Positions 16,338 through 26,293 are shown, numbered from the stretch's first letter. The stretch: DNA of 64,000 nucleotides from Xanthobacteraceae bacterium (GCA_030041005.1 JASHOR010000164.1:1-64000); one strand, 5' to 3'. A program made the numbers and translations. The notes: generated from the letters alone by a model not told the origin.

Positions 16338-18641
16338 ATGTTGATAATGAATGATTTCTCGCTTTCACCATACGCGGATACGGAATGGCTCCTGATAGAA
16401 GAAGGCGCAGATTCAGCGCGCGAGCACGAGATTGAATCGATCCTCACCATCGGCAATGGCTACCTTGGAATCAGGGCATCTATAGCCGAGGGCAGCAGGT
16501 TTTCGCACGCCGCGACCTTTGCGGCCGGTCTCTACGTAAAGGATGGCGCCCTCGGACCGAGGTTCGCTGTCCTGCCGGACTGGTTGCAGGTTGAAGTCAC
16601 GATCGAGGACCAGCGGCTCTCGCTCGAGCCTGGTCGGACGCTCGAGCATCGCCGACTACTTGACCTTCGCCAAGGCATTCTGTGGCGAGATTGGCGGCAG
16701 CAGGATCCGAGTGGACGTATCACCGGATTACGCTTTCTGCAGCTTGCATCCCTCGCCGACCGACACCTCCTTGTTCAATCGCTGGCAATCACTGCTGAGA
16801 ATTATGCAGGGAAGATTAGTCTCGCCACGCGTCTTACTCCGTTCCATCTCAGTCCCGCGGATAAAGCAGGTGCAGATCGAGCCGGGACGCTCATGCGCGT
16901 GTCCCAGACCGAGGTTGCGATTGCTAGTGCGTCCGAGTTACATGGGCCGTCGTCTACAATGCGACAGGGCAACACGACGAAGCCTAATGGTGAGCAGTGG
17001 TCCTGGGAGGTAAGCCTCGGTGAAAGGCTACGCCTCGACCGCATCGTCACTGTCTTTACCTCGCGTGACGTCGTCAGGCCGGCCAGGGTTGCTTCCGATC
17101 ATCTAGAATCCATGTGCGCGCGCGGCTTTTCAGCGCTCGTACAGGCCCACGTTGACGCTTGGCGTCGCAGATGGGAAGCGGCCGAGATCCAAATTGTAGG
17201 AGACGATAAAGCGCAGCGCGCACTCCGCTTTGCAACTTATCATCTCGTCGGTGCAGCTAATCCTGTCGATGAACACGTTTCGATCGGTGCGCGCGGTCTG
17301 ACGGGTGAGGCCTATCGAGGGCATGTGTTTTGGGACACCGAAATCTACATGCTGCCGTTCTACGTCCTCACCGACCCTCCCGCGGCGCGCTCACTGCTCA
17401 TGTATCGCTACAATACACTCGAAGCGGCGCGGCGCAAGGCCAAGGCGTATGGCTATAACGGTGCCCTCTATGCATGGGAGTCAGCAGACACTGGCGATGA
17501 CGTCACGCCACAGACCTCGGTCGCGCCCGACGGTCGTCTAGTGGCGATCCGAACGGGCGAGCGAGAGCAGCACATCAGCGCCGACATTGCGTACGCGGTA
17601 TGGCAATACTGGCGCGCCACCGGCGATGACGCCTTCATGGTAGCCGCGGGCGCTGAAATTCTTGTAGAGACGGCGCGCTTCTGGGCCAGCCGAGCAGAGT
17701 TCGATCACGATGGCAGGGCCCACATACGACAAGTGATCGGTCCCGACGAATATCACGAATTGGTTGACGATAATGCCTATACGAATGCGATAGCGAAATT
17801 CAATCTCGAACGGGCCGCCGATACCGTCGCCACGCTTGAACGGCAGCAAAATGGCGACTGGCAGCTCGTTTCGCGACGCCTCGGCCTCACGAAAAAGGAG
17901 CGGTTCAGCTGGCAGGGGTTGGCAGCCGCACTGATAACCGGCTTTGACCCTGCAACCAACTTGATCGAGCAGTTTTCTGGATTTTTCCAACTAGAAGAGG
18001 TTGACGTCGCGGCACAGCGGGGCAGTGTCATCCCAATCGATGTGCAGCTCGGGCCTGAGCGCCTGCGCCAGTCAAAGGCAATCAAGCAGGCAGACGTCGT
18101 GGCACTAAGCGCCTTGCTCTGGGAGCAATGGCCCGCCGCGGTGCACGAGGCGAACTTCCGTTATTACGAGCCCCGCACCGCCCATGGCAGCTCGCTGAGC
18201 CCCGGCTTTTATGCGCTCGTGGCCGCTCGGCTTGGTGACCTTGCGCTTGCGCAAACTTATTTCCGCCAAGCTGCAGAGATCGACCTCTCTGATAACATGG
18301 GCAATGCGTCTGGCGGCGTGCATATGGGTGCACTCGGCGGTCTTTGGCAAGCCGCAGTTTTTGGGGCAGCCGGGCTACGCGTGCAAGAGAATGGCATTGC
18401 CCTTGACCCACATCTGCTTCCTGGCTGGGTCGCGATGGTCTTTCCATTGCAATGGCGCGGGCGCTTGCTGCACGTGCACATCGATGCCGAGCCCCGACAA
18501 ATCGAGATTGCGGTAGAGGGTGGCGGCAATCTTAATCTTGCGATTTTCGAAGGGCCCAGCTGCCTTGCTCATGCGGGCCGGCGTTATGTCTCGCGAGGCG
18601 AGCAGTCGGGATGGGGCCAGTGGCAGGAGCTCGGCCAATGA
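16338..18641 (+). CDS. glycoside hydrolase family 65 protein (maltose/trehalose/kojibiose phosphorylase type)
   Basis: A 767-residue enzyme with full GH65 architecture: an N-terminal beta-sandwich (ESILTIGNGYLGIRASIAEG), a helical linker, and an (alpha/alpha)6 barrel with ARGLTGEAYRGHVFWDTEIYMLP, the general acid region QVIGPDEYHELVDDNAYTN near residue 470 and phosphate-site residues in TAHGSSLSPG. Such enzymes split alpha-linked disaccharides with phosphate to give beta-glucose 1-phosphate and glucose, saving ATP. The beta-phosphoglucomutase-like gene two genes downstream completes entry into glycolysis. The exact sugar cannot be read from sequence. ATG at 16338 or 16347 is possible; AAGGTG fits 16347. 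Its stop overlaps the USP start (ATGA). Confidence 0.88.
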   Translation: MLIMNDFSLSPYADTEWLLIEEGADSAREHEIESILTIGNGYLGIRASIAEGSRFSHAATFAAGLYVKDGALGPRFAVLPDWLQVEVTIEDQRLSLEPGRTLEHRRLLDLRQGILWRDWRQQDPSGRITGLRFLQLASLADRHLLVQSLAITAENYAGKISLATRLTPFHLSPADKAGADRAGTLMRVSQTEVAIASASELHGPSSTMRQGNTTKPNGEQWSWEVSLGERLRLDRIVTVFTSRDVVRPARVASDHLESMCARGFSALVQAHVDAWRRRWEAAEIQIVGDDKAQRALRFATYHLVGAANPVDEHVSIGARGLTGEAYRGHVFWDTEIYMLPFYVLTDPPAARSLLMYRYNTLEAARRKAKAYGYNGALYAWESADTGDDVTPQTSVAPDGRLVAIRTGEREQHISADIAYAVWQYWRATGDDAFMVAAGAEILVETARFWASRAEFDHDGRAHIRQVIGPDEYHELVDDNAYTNAIAKFNLERAADTVATLERQQNGDWQLVSRRLGLTKKERFSWQGLAAALITGFDPATNLIEQFSGFFQLEEVDVAAQRGSVIPIDVQLGPERLRQSKAIKQADVVALSALLWEQWPAAVHEANFRYYEPRTAHGSSLSPGFYALVAARLGDLALAQTYFRQAAEIDLSDNMGNASGGVHMGALGGLWQAAVFGAAGLRVQENGIALDPHLLPGWVAMVFPLQWRGRLLHVHIDAEPRQIEIAVEGGGNLNLAIFEGPSCLAHAGRRYVSRGEQSGWGQWQELGQ

Positions 18642-19483
18642 CCTGCATAAATACCGTGCTGGTCCCTCTCGATGGATCCGACCACGCGACGATAGCAATG
18701 CCCGTGGCACACGGTTTTGCCAAATTGCTTCATGCGACCGTTGCCGTTCTCCACGTGACTGATGACGTTTTAGCACCTTCCGCGCTCATCGATCGGATGA
18801 AGCTGTCGGGCGAAGATGCACGCGGGCTTGTGATCGAACGGCGCCCGGGAGTAGCCGCGGACGTCATCATGCGGGAAGCTGCCGAGCGGCAGGCGGCTGT
18901 CATCGTCATGTGTCCGCAGATCAGAACAGACCTCCCCTCTCGCGCCCTCGGCAGCGTGGCTGCAGCCGTCCTTCGTGGAGCGCCGTGCCCGGTCGTTCTT
19001 GTCTCTCCAACACGTGGCCGTAAATGCTGGGCCTTGCACCGAGTGCTTATTCCACATGACGGTACGCCAACAAGCGCTGCGACAATGGGACCAGCGACCA
19101 ACTTCGCAATACTGGCGGGGGCCGAACTCGTTGTCCTCCACGTCGCTACTCCGGATAGCAAGCGGCCCGTTGAGCCCGGCACATTGATCACTCCACGCTA
19201 TGTCGATCAGCCACAGCATGAATGGCCATCCTGGGGGCAGGAGTTTCTCGACCGAATGCGTGCGGTTGGAGGCGCTCGCAATGGGATCGAGGCCCGTCTT
19301 GTGGTCGCTCACGGCGACGCAGGCTCGGCCATTGTCGATTTCGCGCAGCAGAGCGACCTAATCGTTCTCGGCTGGCGCGGCGCCTTTGAACCGCACCGCG
19401 CGCTAACGATGCGATCTGTAATCCGTCACACTACTTGCCCAGTGATGGTGCTGCGCTTGGAGCAGGACGATGATCAGCGTTAG
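18638..19483 (+). CDS. tandem universal stress protein
   Basis: A 281-residue protein with two UspA domains. INTVLVPLDGSDHATIAMPVA begins the first and VLIPHDGTPTSAATMG the second, near residue 138; each should end in a nucleotide-binding GxxG(9)G(S/T) segment, but here these are eroded (RALGSVAAAVLRGAPCPVVLV and WRGAFEPHRALTMRSVIRHTTCPVMVL), so ATP binding is doubtful. The ATG at 18638 overlaps the GH65 stop as ATGA, showing translational coupling between a disaccharide phosphorylase and a stress protein. The HAD gene follows after 5 bp. Double-domain USPs are typical of hypoxia regulons. Confidence 0.85.
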   Translation: MTCINTVLVPLDGSDHATIAMPVAHGFAKLLHATVAVLHVTDDVLAPSALIDRMKLSGEDARGLVIERRPGVAADVIMREAAERQAAVIVMCPQIRTDLPSRALGSVAAAVLRGAPCPVVLVSPTRGRKCWALHRVLIPHDGTPTSAATMGPATNFAILAGAELVVLHVATPDSKRPVEPGTLITPRYVDQPQHEWPSWGQEFLDRMRAVGGARNGIEARLVVAHGDAGSAIVDFAQQSDLIVLGWRGAFEPHRALTMRSVIRHTTCPVMVLRLEQDDDQR

Positions 19484-19488
19484 CGGCC

Positions 19489-20238
19489 ATGGTTACGATA
19501 AACGTCGAACAATTCGACGCGTTTCTGTTTGACCTCGACGGTGTGATCACCGAGACGGCATCGATCCATGCACGTGCATGGAAACGGCTGTTTGATGAGC
19601 TGCTAGCTCGACAGGCGGGGTCCACAGGCGCCTTTCGTCCGTTCGACCCAGAAACTGACTACCGCCGCTACGTCGATGGCAAACCGCGCGTCGCAGGCCT
19701 GCTCAGTTTTCTCGCGAGCCGGGGGATCGAAGTGCCCGAAGGCAAACCGGGAGACCGGGCCGAACAGGGAACCGCCCAAGGGCTTGCCGGCCGCAAGGAT
19801 CAATTTTTCGCTGAGCTTCTGGCGCGTGAAGGCGTACACGCATTCGCTTCATCTGTAAGTCTTCTTCGCGAGGCCCGCAGCCGTGGCGTGCGGTTGGCCG
19901 TTTCTTCATCGAGTCGCCATTGCCAAGAAGTCCTGCAGGCTGCGCATTTGACGGCATTCTTCGATGTGCGCGTGGATGGGATCGATATTGATCGTCTCGG
20001 TCTGAGCGGCAAGCCAGCCCCCGACGCATTCCTGGAGGCTGCCCGTCGGCTCGCCGTCCAGCCAGCGCGTGTCGTGGTTTTCGAGGATGCCACATCCGGC
20101 GTAGCCGCAGCTCGGGCGGGAGGTTTCGGCCTTACGATCGGGATCGGGCAGCACACGCACGCAAAAGCGCTGTTAGAGAGCGGTGCAGATTACGTCGTAG
20201 CCGACCTCAGTGAAGTGTGTTTGCAGGCGACCGTCTAA
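19489..20238 (+). CDS. pgmB: beta-phosphoglucomutase-like HAD hydrolase
   Basis: A 249-residue HAD enzyme: DAFLFDLDGVITETASIHARAWKRLFDE holds the nucleophile Asp and the DxD-type motif I, VSSSSRHCQEVLQAA motif II, GLSGKPAPDAFLEAA the Lys of motif III and VVFEDATSGVAAARAGGF motif IV. The Arg and cap residues resemble beta-phosphoglucomutase, which turns beta-glucose 1-phosphate into glucose 6-phosphate. Placement behind a GH65 phosphorylase makes that reaction the best guess; trehalose-phosphatase-type activity is an alternative. It ends the FNR-controlled three-gene operon. Confidence 0.85.
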   Translation: MVTINVEQFDAFLFDLDGVITETASIHARAWKRLFDELLARQAGSTGAFRPFDPETDYRRYVDGKPRVAGLLSFLASRGIEVPEGKPGDRAEQGTAQGLAGRKDQFFAELLAREGVHAFASSVSLLREARSRGVRLAVSSSSRHCQEVLQAAHLTAFFDVRVDGIDIDRLGLSGKPAPDAFLEAARRLAVQPARVVVFEDATSGVAAARAGGFGLTIGIGQHTHAKALLESGADYVVADLSEVCLQATV

Positions 20239-20432
20239 TTCGCTCGCCTTAACTTCTCCATTGCCCGCTTTGACGGCGTGAGCGAAATCATCTGCAGGGG
20301 GCGTGCGTCGCCTGCGCAAGCCGGCTGTGCGGCACTCCGTGGGGCGGCCGGCGGCCCCGCCTTGGGTAGGAGTCAGGTAAGGTTGGCGCGATGATCGCGG
20401 TGCATTCGGTTCTCACCGTAGCAACCGAAGCA

Positions 20433-22868
20433 TCAGGTTAGCGCGCTTCTATGAGTCTCGCTCACAGCCTCCCTCGCGGCAACATGCTGTTTGACTGCCA
20501 TAAAGCTGTCCGGGCTGACCGAGACCGAGTCGATTCCGCAGTCGACCAGGAAATCGGCAAATTCAGGATGGTCGCTTGGCGCCTGACCGCACAGGCCAAC
20601 CTTGGCGCCAGCCTTGTGAGCCTCGTGGATGACGTTGCGGATCATCCATTTCACGGCGTCATCCTGCTCATCGAACAGTTCCGCCAATTCGGCCGAATCG
20701 CGATCAACGCCTAAAGTAAGCTGCGTCAGATCGTTGCTGCCGATTGAGAAACCATCGAAGCGCTGGGCAAAAGCCTGGGCCAGAATGACATTTGAGGGTA
20801 TTTCGCACATGACGTACACCTGCAAGCCGTTCTCGCCGCGGCGCAATCCGGCCTCGGCCATCACTGCCAGCACGCGGTCAGCCTCCTTAGTGGAGCGGCA
20901 GAACGGAATCATGACAATGACGTTGTGAAACCCCATCTCCTCGCGCAGACGGCGGATGGCGCGGCATTCCAAGGCGAAGCCATCGCGATAGCGAGGCGAA
21001 TAGTACCGTGACGCGCCACGAAACCCGAGCATTGGATTTTCTTCCTCCGGCTCGAACTGGCGGCCGCCAATCAAGTTTGCGTACTCGTTGGTTTTGAAAT
21101 CACTCATGCGCACGATCACTGAGTTTGGGTAAAAGGCCGCGGCGATACGAGCAAGCCCACGGGCGAGCCGGTCGACGAAGTAGTCGGTCTTATCGGCGTA
21201 GCCGGCAGTCAGTTCGGCGACAGCCGCTTTGGCGACATCATCCTTGAGAGCGTCGTAATGCACCAGCGCCATCGGATGAACCTTGATATGGGTGCTGACG
21301 ACGAATTCCATGCGCGCAAGCCCGACGCCATCAGTTGGAATCCGCCACCAGCGGAACGCGGCGGCCGGATTTGCCATATTGAGCATCACCTTGGTGTGGG
21401 TGGCCGGTATCTTGGAAAAATCAATTTCGCTGCTTTCGAAATCGGCGATTCCCTCGTAGATGAAACCTTCATCGCCTTCCGCGCAAGAGACGGTGATCTC
21501 TTGCTCGTCGTGCAGCACGTGCGTCCCCTCCTCCGTTCCAACGATCGCCGGCACTCCGAGTTCACGGCTAACGATGGCGGCATGCGACGTGCGCCCGCCG
21601 TGATCGGTAACGACAGCTGCTGCGCGCCGCATGATTGGCACCCAGTCGGGATCAGTCGCGCGCGCTACCAGAATTGCTCCGTCAACGAAGCGGGAAATGT
21701 CCTTCGGACTCTCAATCAAGCAGACGCGCCCCACAGCCACGGCGTCGCCGATGCTTAAACCAGTGAGAATACGACGCCCCTTTGATTTGATGCGGTAAGA
21801 ACGCAATGTGCTGGCCTGGCGCCGGGACTGCACGGTTTCCGGCCGTGCCTGCACAATGAATAATTCACCGGTCTGGCCGTCCTTCGCCCATTCCATGTCC
21901 ATCGGGCGATCATAGTGCTCCTCGATACTGCAGGCCCACCGAGCAAGCTGGAGGATGTCTTTATCCTCCAGCACAAAACGCGCACGCTCAGCTTTTGAAG
22001 TCGGGACATTACGCGTCGGTTGCTCGCCGCCTGTTGTATAGATCATCTTTTTCTCTTTGCCTCCGAGCTTTTTCTCGATGACCGGAATCAGCAATCGTTT
22101 GGCGAGGAACGGCTTAAAGACTTCGTACTCGTCTGGGTCGATCGCGCCCTGAACGACGTTCTCGCCAAGACCCCAGCCGGCGTTGATCAAGACGACCTTG
22201 TCGAAGCCAGTTTCGGTGTCGATCGAAAACATAACGCCAGAACCGCCGAGATCGGACCGCACCATGGGCTGGACGCCGATCGACAGCGCAATTTTCGTGT
22301 TGTCGAAGCCCTTAGCCTGCCGATAGCTGATGGCCCGATCGGTGAACAGCGACGCATAGCAGCAACGGCACGCGTCCAGGAGCGCAGCCTCGCCGCGAAT
22401 ATTGAGGAAGCTCTCTTGCTGGCCGGCAAAACTCGCATCAGGCAGATCCTCGGCGGTCGCGCTTGAGCGAACTGCTACATCGATCTCGACACCTTCGTTA
22501 TCCGCTCGATTTTGGCCATCGGCACGAAAACACAGCTGACGATAGGCCGATTGGATGGCGTCGGCGAGGTCCTTCGGCCACGTGCCGCGGAGGAATTCGT
22601 GACGGATCGTGGCCCCGATTTCGGCCAACGACGCATGGCCGGCGTCCAGTGCCTTGAACGAGTCGACGATCACTCGCCGAAGTCCATTTGCCTCCACATA
22701 GTGCCAATATGCCTGCGCAGTGGTGGCAAAGCCGGGCGGCACCTTGATGCCCTTTTCACCGAGGCTGCGAACCATTTCGCCAAGCGAGGCATTCTTGCCG
22801 CCGACCACAGCGACATCGGAACGGCTAATGTCTTCGAACCAAAGAATCTGCGACGATGGAGCGCGCAT
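20433..22868 (-). CDS. ppsA: phosphoenolpyruvate synthase
   Basis: An 811-residue enzyme interconverting pyruvate plus ATP with phosphoenolpyruvate, AMP and phosphate. The ATP-grasp N-terminus begins LWFEDISRSDVAVVGGKNASLGEM and includes VAVRSSATAEDLPDASFAGQQ; the swivelling phospho-His domain has TDHGGRTSHAAIVSRELGVPAIVG (catalytic His); the TIM barrel ends with GLCGQAPSDHPEF, whose Cys is the catalytic acid. Length and motifs are complete. The ATG at 22868 follows an AGGAGT. FNR-type box 23033-23046 would give a leader of about 130 nt. Its role could be gluconeogenic carbon flow or pyruvate overflow control in low oxygen. Confidence 0.93.
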   Translation of the reverse strand: MRAPSSQILWFEDISRSDVAVVGGKNASLGEMVRSLGEKGIKVPPGFATTAQAYWHYVEANGLRRVIVDSFKALDAGHASLAEIGATIRHEFLRGTWPKDLADAIQSAYRQLCFRADGQNRADNEGVEIDVAVRSSATAEDLPDASFAGQQESFLNIRGEAALLDACRCCYASLFTDRAISYRQAKGFDNTKIALSIGVQPMVRSDLGGSGVMFSIDTETGFDKVVLINAGWGLGENVVQGAIDPDEYEVFKPFLAKRLLIPVIEKKLGGKEKKMIYTTGGEQPTRNVPTSKAERARFVLEDKDILQLARWACSIEEHYDRPMDMEWAKDGQTGELFIVQARPETVQSRRQASTLRSYRIKSKGRRILTGLSIGDAVAVGRVCLIESPKDISRFVDGAILVARATDPDWVPIMRRAAAVVTDHGGRTSHAAIVSRELGVPAIVGTEEGTHVLHDEQEITVSCAEGDEGFIYEGIADFESSEIDFSKIPATHTKVMLNMANPAAAFRWWRIPTDGVGLARMEFVVSTHIKVHPMALVHYDALKDDVAKAAVAELTAGYADKTDYFVDRLARGLARIAAAFYPNSVIVRMSDFKTNEYANLIGGRQFEPEEENPMLGFRGASRYYSPRYRDGFALECRAIRRLREEMGFHNVIVMIPFCRSTKEADRVLAVMAEAGLRRGENGLQVYVMCEIPSNVILAQAFAQRFDGFSIGSNDLTQLTLGVDRDSAELAELFDEQDDAVKWMIRNVIHEAHKAGAKVGLCGQAPSDHPEFADFLVDCGIDSVSVSPDSFMAVKQHVAAREAVSETHRSALT

Positions 22869-23032
22869 GGCATACTCCTAGACCTACGGCCCCGTACCCC
22901 CAAGCTTAAAGCTCGCCTCGGAACAAGCCGATCAGATCAAGCCATTCTTCCCGCACGCGCGACATCAGATCGCGCTTGCGCACAGTTTTTGCCCAATGCC
23001 GATCGTATTGGCTGGGCAAGCTTCGGTTGCCC

Positions 23033-23046
23033 TTGATCCAAGTCAA
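23033..23046. promoter_or_regulatory. FNR/FixK-type box (TTGATCCAAGTCAA)
   Basis: One mismatch in the right half-site. Predicted plus start near 23081, 32 nt ahead of the PAS_5 gene; also upstream of ppsA on the minus strand. Confidence 0.75.
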
Positions 23047-23112
23047 TTTCCAGGACCCGGTAGTTGTGGTTCCTTTTAAAGAGTGGTCCGCCAAAACTAG
23101 GGAGCCGAACCC

Positions 23113-23570
23113 ATGCGACCCTTCTCGGGGCCCTGCTCTCTACCGCAATATTTGGAACCCAACCTCTCTCGCGTGCTCGTGTATTGGGAGGGGCTCAAGC
23201 ACGGTGAGGCAAACATGCCCTTTTGGGATGACATGAATATCTCCGCGTTGCCCGACCTTTTGGACAGACTGATGCTGATCGACGTGTTCAACAAGCCGAT
23301 CCGCTTCCGGCTGGCGATTTTCGGCAACCAAATCAAAGCGCAACACGGCAGCGAACTCGTTGGCAAATTCTTGGACGAACTCGAGGTTCGTGACCCGTTG
23401 AGTTACCTCAATTCCCAATCAAGCGCGACTGTGGAAAGTCGCGCGCCAACCTACTATCGCAGCCCAGAGGCCGGCCGGGCGGGTACGCTCGGTTGCTTCT
23501 TCCAATGTGGGGAGATGGGCATATCGGGATGTTGTTGGGAGCCGTCAGCGATAGGCGGTCGGGTAGCTGA
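23113..23570 (+). pseudogene. PAS_5 domain protein, frameshifted
   Basis: The ATG at 23113, after AGGGAG, begins a PAS_5-type protein common in Rhizobiales: VLVYWEGLKHGEANMPFWDDMNISALPDLLDRLMLID...YLNSQSSATVESRAPTYYR. Near 23475 the reading frame changes; the adjacent frame continues naturally as YARLLLPMWGDGHIGMLLGAVSDR and stops at 23570, whereas the original frame runs on with nonsense to 23634. The domain is thought to be a small sensory module without an output domain. Either a real indel or a sequencing error explains the break. pfkB follows after about 75 bp and is probably co-transcribed. Confidence 0.75.
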
Positions 23571-23646
23571 CCAGCAACGCTTACGGTGCTGCCACCTGCG
23601 TGGTGACTTCCCAATGCGAGAGGCACCATATTAGGCGAGCAAGCGG

Positions 23647-24612
23647 ATGACAAGCGTTGTTACAGTTACCATCAATCCTGCGGTCGATGTTTTGATGTCC
23701 GTCGACCGAATTATTCCTACGCATAAGATGCGCTGCGCTTTGGCGCGACGTGACCCCGGCGGCGGCGGCATCAATGTGGCGCGCGTAATGAAGCGGCTGG
23801 GCAGCGATGTCATCGCCGTATATCCAATCGGCGGACTCCTGGGCACTCTGCTGCGACGCTTGGTGGATGACGAAAGCGTCCCCTGCTTGACAACTGGCGT
23901 CTCTGAGGAGACCCGCGAGGACATTACGGTTCTCGAACGGACGACTGGCCTGCAATATCGGTTTATCCAACCTGGGCCGAGGCTCACCGAGCAAGAATGG
24001 GAGGCCTGCCTAGAGGCCGTAACATCACTTTGTCGGCGAGACATTTCGGCTCCTCCGGAGCGCGGAGTGCGTTTTATAGTGGCGAGCGGCAGCCTTCCTC
24101 CGGGAGTACCTGACGATTTTTATAGCCAAATCGCGTCGGCGGCACATAGAGCCGAGGCTCGTATGGTGGTGGACGCCTCAGGACCACCGCTGAAGCATGC
24201 ATTGGAAGCGAGCGTATATTTGGTCAAGCCAAGTCTTAGCGAGTTCAGAGAATTGATCGGCAACCCCGTGAACAACGAGAGCGATTGCGTAAGCGCCTGT
24301 CGCAGCCTGATTGATGATGGACGGGCCGAGATGGTCGCCTTGACGCTCGGAGACCAGGGCGCTCTCCTAGTAAGTCGTGAGCAGGCCCTGCGCGCTCAAG
24401 CGTTAACCATCAAGCCGGTCAGTGTGGTCGGCGCAGGAGATAGTTTCTTGGGGGCCATGATCTGGAGCCTTTCATCCGGTCGATCAATCGACGTTGCATT
24501 TCGATACGCCGTTGCGGCTGGATCAGCAACATTGATGATGCCGGGGAGGGAGCTGTGTCGAAGAGAGGATGTCGAGCGTCTGGTGAATGACGTGAAGGTG
24601 CAAACGATTTGA
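23647..24612 (+). CDS. pfkB: PfkB-family phosphofructokinase
   Basis: A 321-residue ribokinase-fold sugar kinase. TVTINPAVDVLMSVDRI opens the fold, DPGGGGINVARVMKRLGSDVIAVYPIGG is the sugar-binding PfkB signature 1 and PVSVVGAGDSFLGAMIWSL is signature 2 with the catalytic Asp. Fructose 6-phosphate or a related ketose phosphate is the likely substrate. Length is normal and no lesion is seen. It lies downstream of the PAS_5 remnant under the same FNR-type box. From memory, M. tuberculosis has a DosR-controlled PfkB (Rv2029c) beside a universal stress protein gene, as here. Confidence 0.9.
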   Translation: MTSVVTVTINPAVDVLMSVDRIIPTHKMRCALARRDPGGGGINVARVMKRLGSDVIAVYPIGGLLGTLLRRLVDDESVPCLTTGVSEETREDITVLERTTGLQYRFIQPGPRLTEQEWEACLEAVTSLCRRDISAPPERGVRFIVASGSLPPGVPDDFYSQIASAAHRAEARMVVDASGPPLKHALEASVYLVKPSLSEFRELIGNPVNNESDCVSACRSLIDDGRAEMVALTLGDQGALLVSREQALRAQALTIKPVSVVGAGDSFLGAMIWSLSSGRSIDVAFRYAVAAGSATLMMPGRELCRREDVERLVNDVKVQTI

Positions 24613-24634
24613 CGCATCACGCATAGCGGATGAT

Positions 24635-24648
24635 TTGATCTACATCAC
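24635..24648. promoter_or_regulatory. FNR/FixK-type box (TTGATCTACATCAC)
   Basis: One mismatch at the last base. Predicted start near 24683, 34 nt ahead of the USP pseudogene ATG at 24717. Confidence 0.7.
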
Positions 24649-24716
24649 TCCGATGCCCCGGGCTTGTGTGGTCTTTTTCTACCAACCATTGCTGGCAGGT
24701 TGAAACGCGGAACATC

Positions 24717-25104
24717 ATGGTGGCGACCGACGGGTCGGACGGCGCCAAGCTCGCAGTCAATGTTGCTGCTGATCTTGCCAAAGCGTTCCAAGAAAGACAT
24801 TGGCGCGGCGCTGGAAAGCCGTTTGATGCAAATCCTCACCGCGGCTAAAAAGCGCGCCCAAGCTGTTGGAGCCATCGGACATTCAGCTGCAAATTACTGG
24901 GGGCGACATAGCCAAGTCGATTATCGACGTTGCGGGACGGGAGGCCGCCGAGGCAATTGTGCTTGGCAGACGCGGCCGAGGCCGATTGGCGGGTTTGCTG
25001 CTCGGAAGCGTCTCTCAGAAGGTCGTAGGCCTTGCCCCCCCTGCAGCGTGATCATCGTTCCGAGATTAACAAAGCGTGCGCCAGACGACGCGCCCCGGCG
25101 TTGA
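24717..25104 (+). pseudogene. universal stress protein gene with multiple frameshifts
   Basis: Three frames are needed to read one UspA domain. The first gives MVATDGSDGAKLAVNVAADLAKAFQ; a second supplies IGAALESRLMQILTAAKKRA; the first-frame sequence resumes elsewhere as LEPSDIQLQITGGDIAKSIIDVAGREAAEAIVLGRRGRGRLAGLLLGSVSQKVVGLAP. The last break is at a run of seven C near 25035, after which another frame gives PCSVIIVP and a stop at 25104. The nucleotide-binding GRRGRGRLAGLLLGSVS is well preserved, so the loss looks recent. The stop overlaps the next FNR-type box. The C7 break alone could be a sequencing error. Confidence 0.75.
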
Positions 25105-25114
25105 TCTCGCTCAA
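25101..25114. promoter_or_regulatory. FNR/FixK-type box (TTGATCTCGCTCAA)
   Basis: One mismatch in the right half-site. A class II start near 25149 leaves a 19-nt leader before the CapA-like ATG at 25168. Confidence 0.68.
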
Positions 25115-25167
25115 GGCCAGAGGCATCGCCCCGCTATGAGGCTCGATTATTCGCAAAGCTGAAACAG

Positions 25168-26293
25168 ATGCGATCCTCGGTGCATCAACGATTATTCTTG
25201 TGCGGGGACGTGATGACCGGCCGCGACATCGACCAGATCTTGCCACGCCTCTGCGAGCCCGATCTGCACGAGGATTATGTGCAATCGGCGATGGATTATG
25301 TGCGCCTTGCCGAGAGCGCAAATGGCCCGATCCACCGGGGTGTTGATCCTGACTACATCTGGGGCGCTTCGCTCGACGAGTTTGCTCGCATGGAGCCGGA
25401 TGCCCGCATCATCAATCTCGAAACGAGCATCACCCGCAGCGAGGACTATGCAAGCAAGGGCATCAATTATCGCATGAGCCCCGAAAATGCCGACTGCCTG
25501 AAAGCCGCCGCGACCGACTGCTGCGTGCTCGGCAACAATCACATTCTGGTTGGGGGCGCGACGGTTTGTTTGATACGCTGTCCACACTTGAGCATCTCCA
25601 CATCAAATCCGCCGGTGCCGACAAAAATCTCACTCAAGCCTCCGCGCCGGCAGCGCTGGACATCGCCGAAAGCCGTCGCGTGCTGGTATTTTCGTTCGGC
25701 TCCGCGACAAGCGGCATTCAGCGCAACTGGGCGGCGACCGGCGAGCATGCTGGCATCAATCTCCTGACGGATTTTTTCGACAAAGCCGCTTCACGGATAG
25801 CCAATGAGACGGCGTCTATGCGCCGCGCGGGTGACCTGATCGTTGTTTCGTTGCATTGGGAGCGAACTGGGGACACGACATCCCCGGCATCCAACGGCGT
25901 TTTGCCCATGCGCTCATCGAGCGAGCCGACGTTTCGGTCATTCATGGCCATTCTTCGCATCATCCGAAAGCTATCGAGGTCTACCGGAATCGCCTTATTC
26001 TCTATGGCTGCGGCGATTTCCTGAACGACTATGAGGGGATCAGGGGCTATGATGAATTTCGCGATGACCTGGTGTTGATGTACTTTGCCGACCTTGAGCC
26101 GGCAGGCACTCTTGCGGCTCTTGAGATGGTTCTGCTTCAGATTCAGAAATTCCGTCTCAGGCGTCCTTCAGAGCAGGATGTGGGCTGGATACATCAGATC
26201 CTGGACCAGGAATGCCGTAGGTTCTGTACAGGCGTCATACTCCATGCTGGAGCTCGATTTTCATTGTCATGGGAGCGTTCGACAGGCGTATAA
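25168..26293 (+). pseudogene. CapA/PgsA-family metallophosphoesterase-like protein, two frameshifts
   Basis: Three consecutive frames make one CapA-type protein of about 375 residues. Frame one: LFLCGDVMTGRDIDQILP...IINLETSITRSEDYASKGINYRMSPENADCLKAAATDCCVLGNNHI. After a shift near 25555, frame two: FDTLSTLEHLHIKSAGADKN...VLVFSFGSATSGIQRNW...DLIVVSLHWE. After a shift near 25855, frame three: GANWGHDIPGIQRRFAHALIERADVSVIHGHSSHHPKAIEVY...FLNDYEGIRG to the stop at 26293. The metal-binding signatures CGDV, LETS, LGNNH and HGHSSHHP survive. CapA proteins are linked to poly-gamma-glutamate export, though many have other roles. Its stop lies in a 20-bp tandem repeat. Confidence 0.82.
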
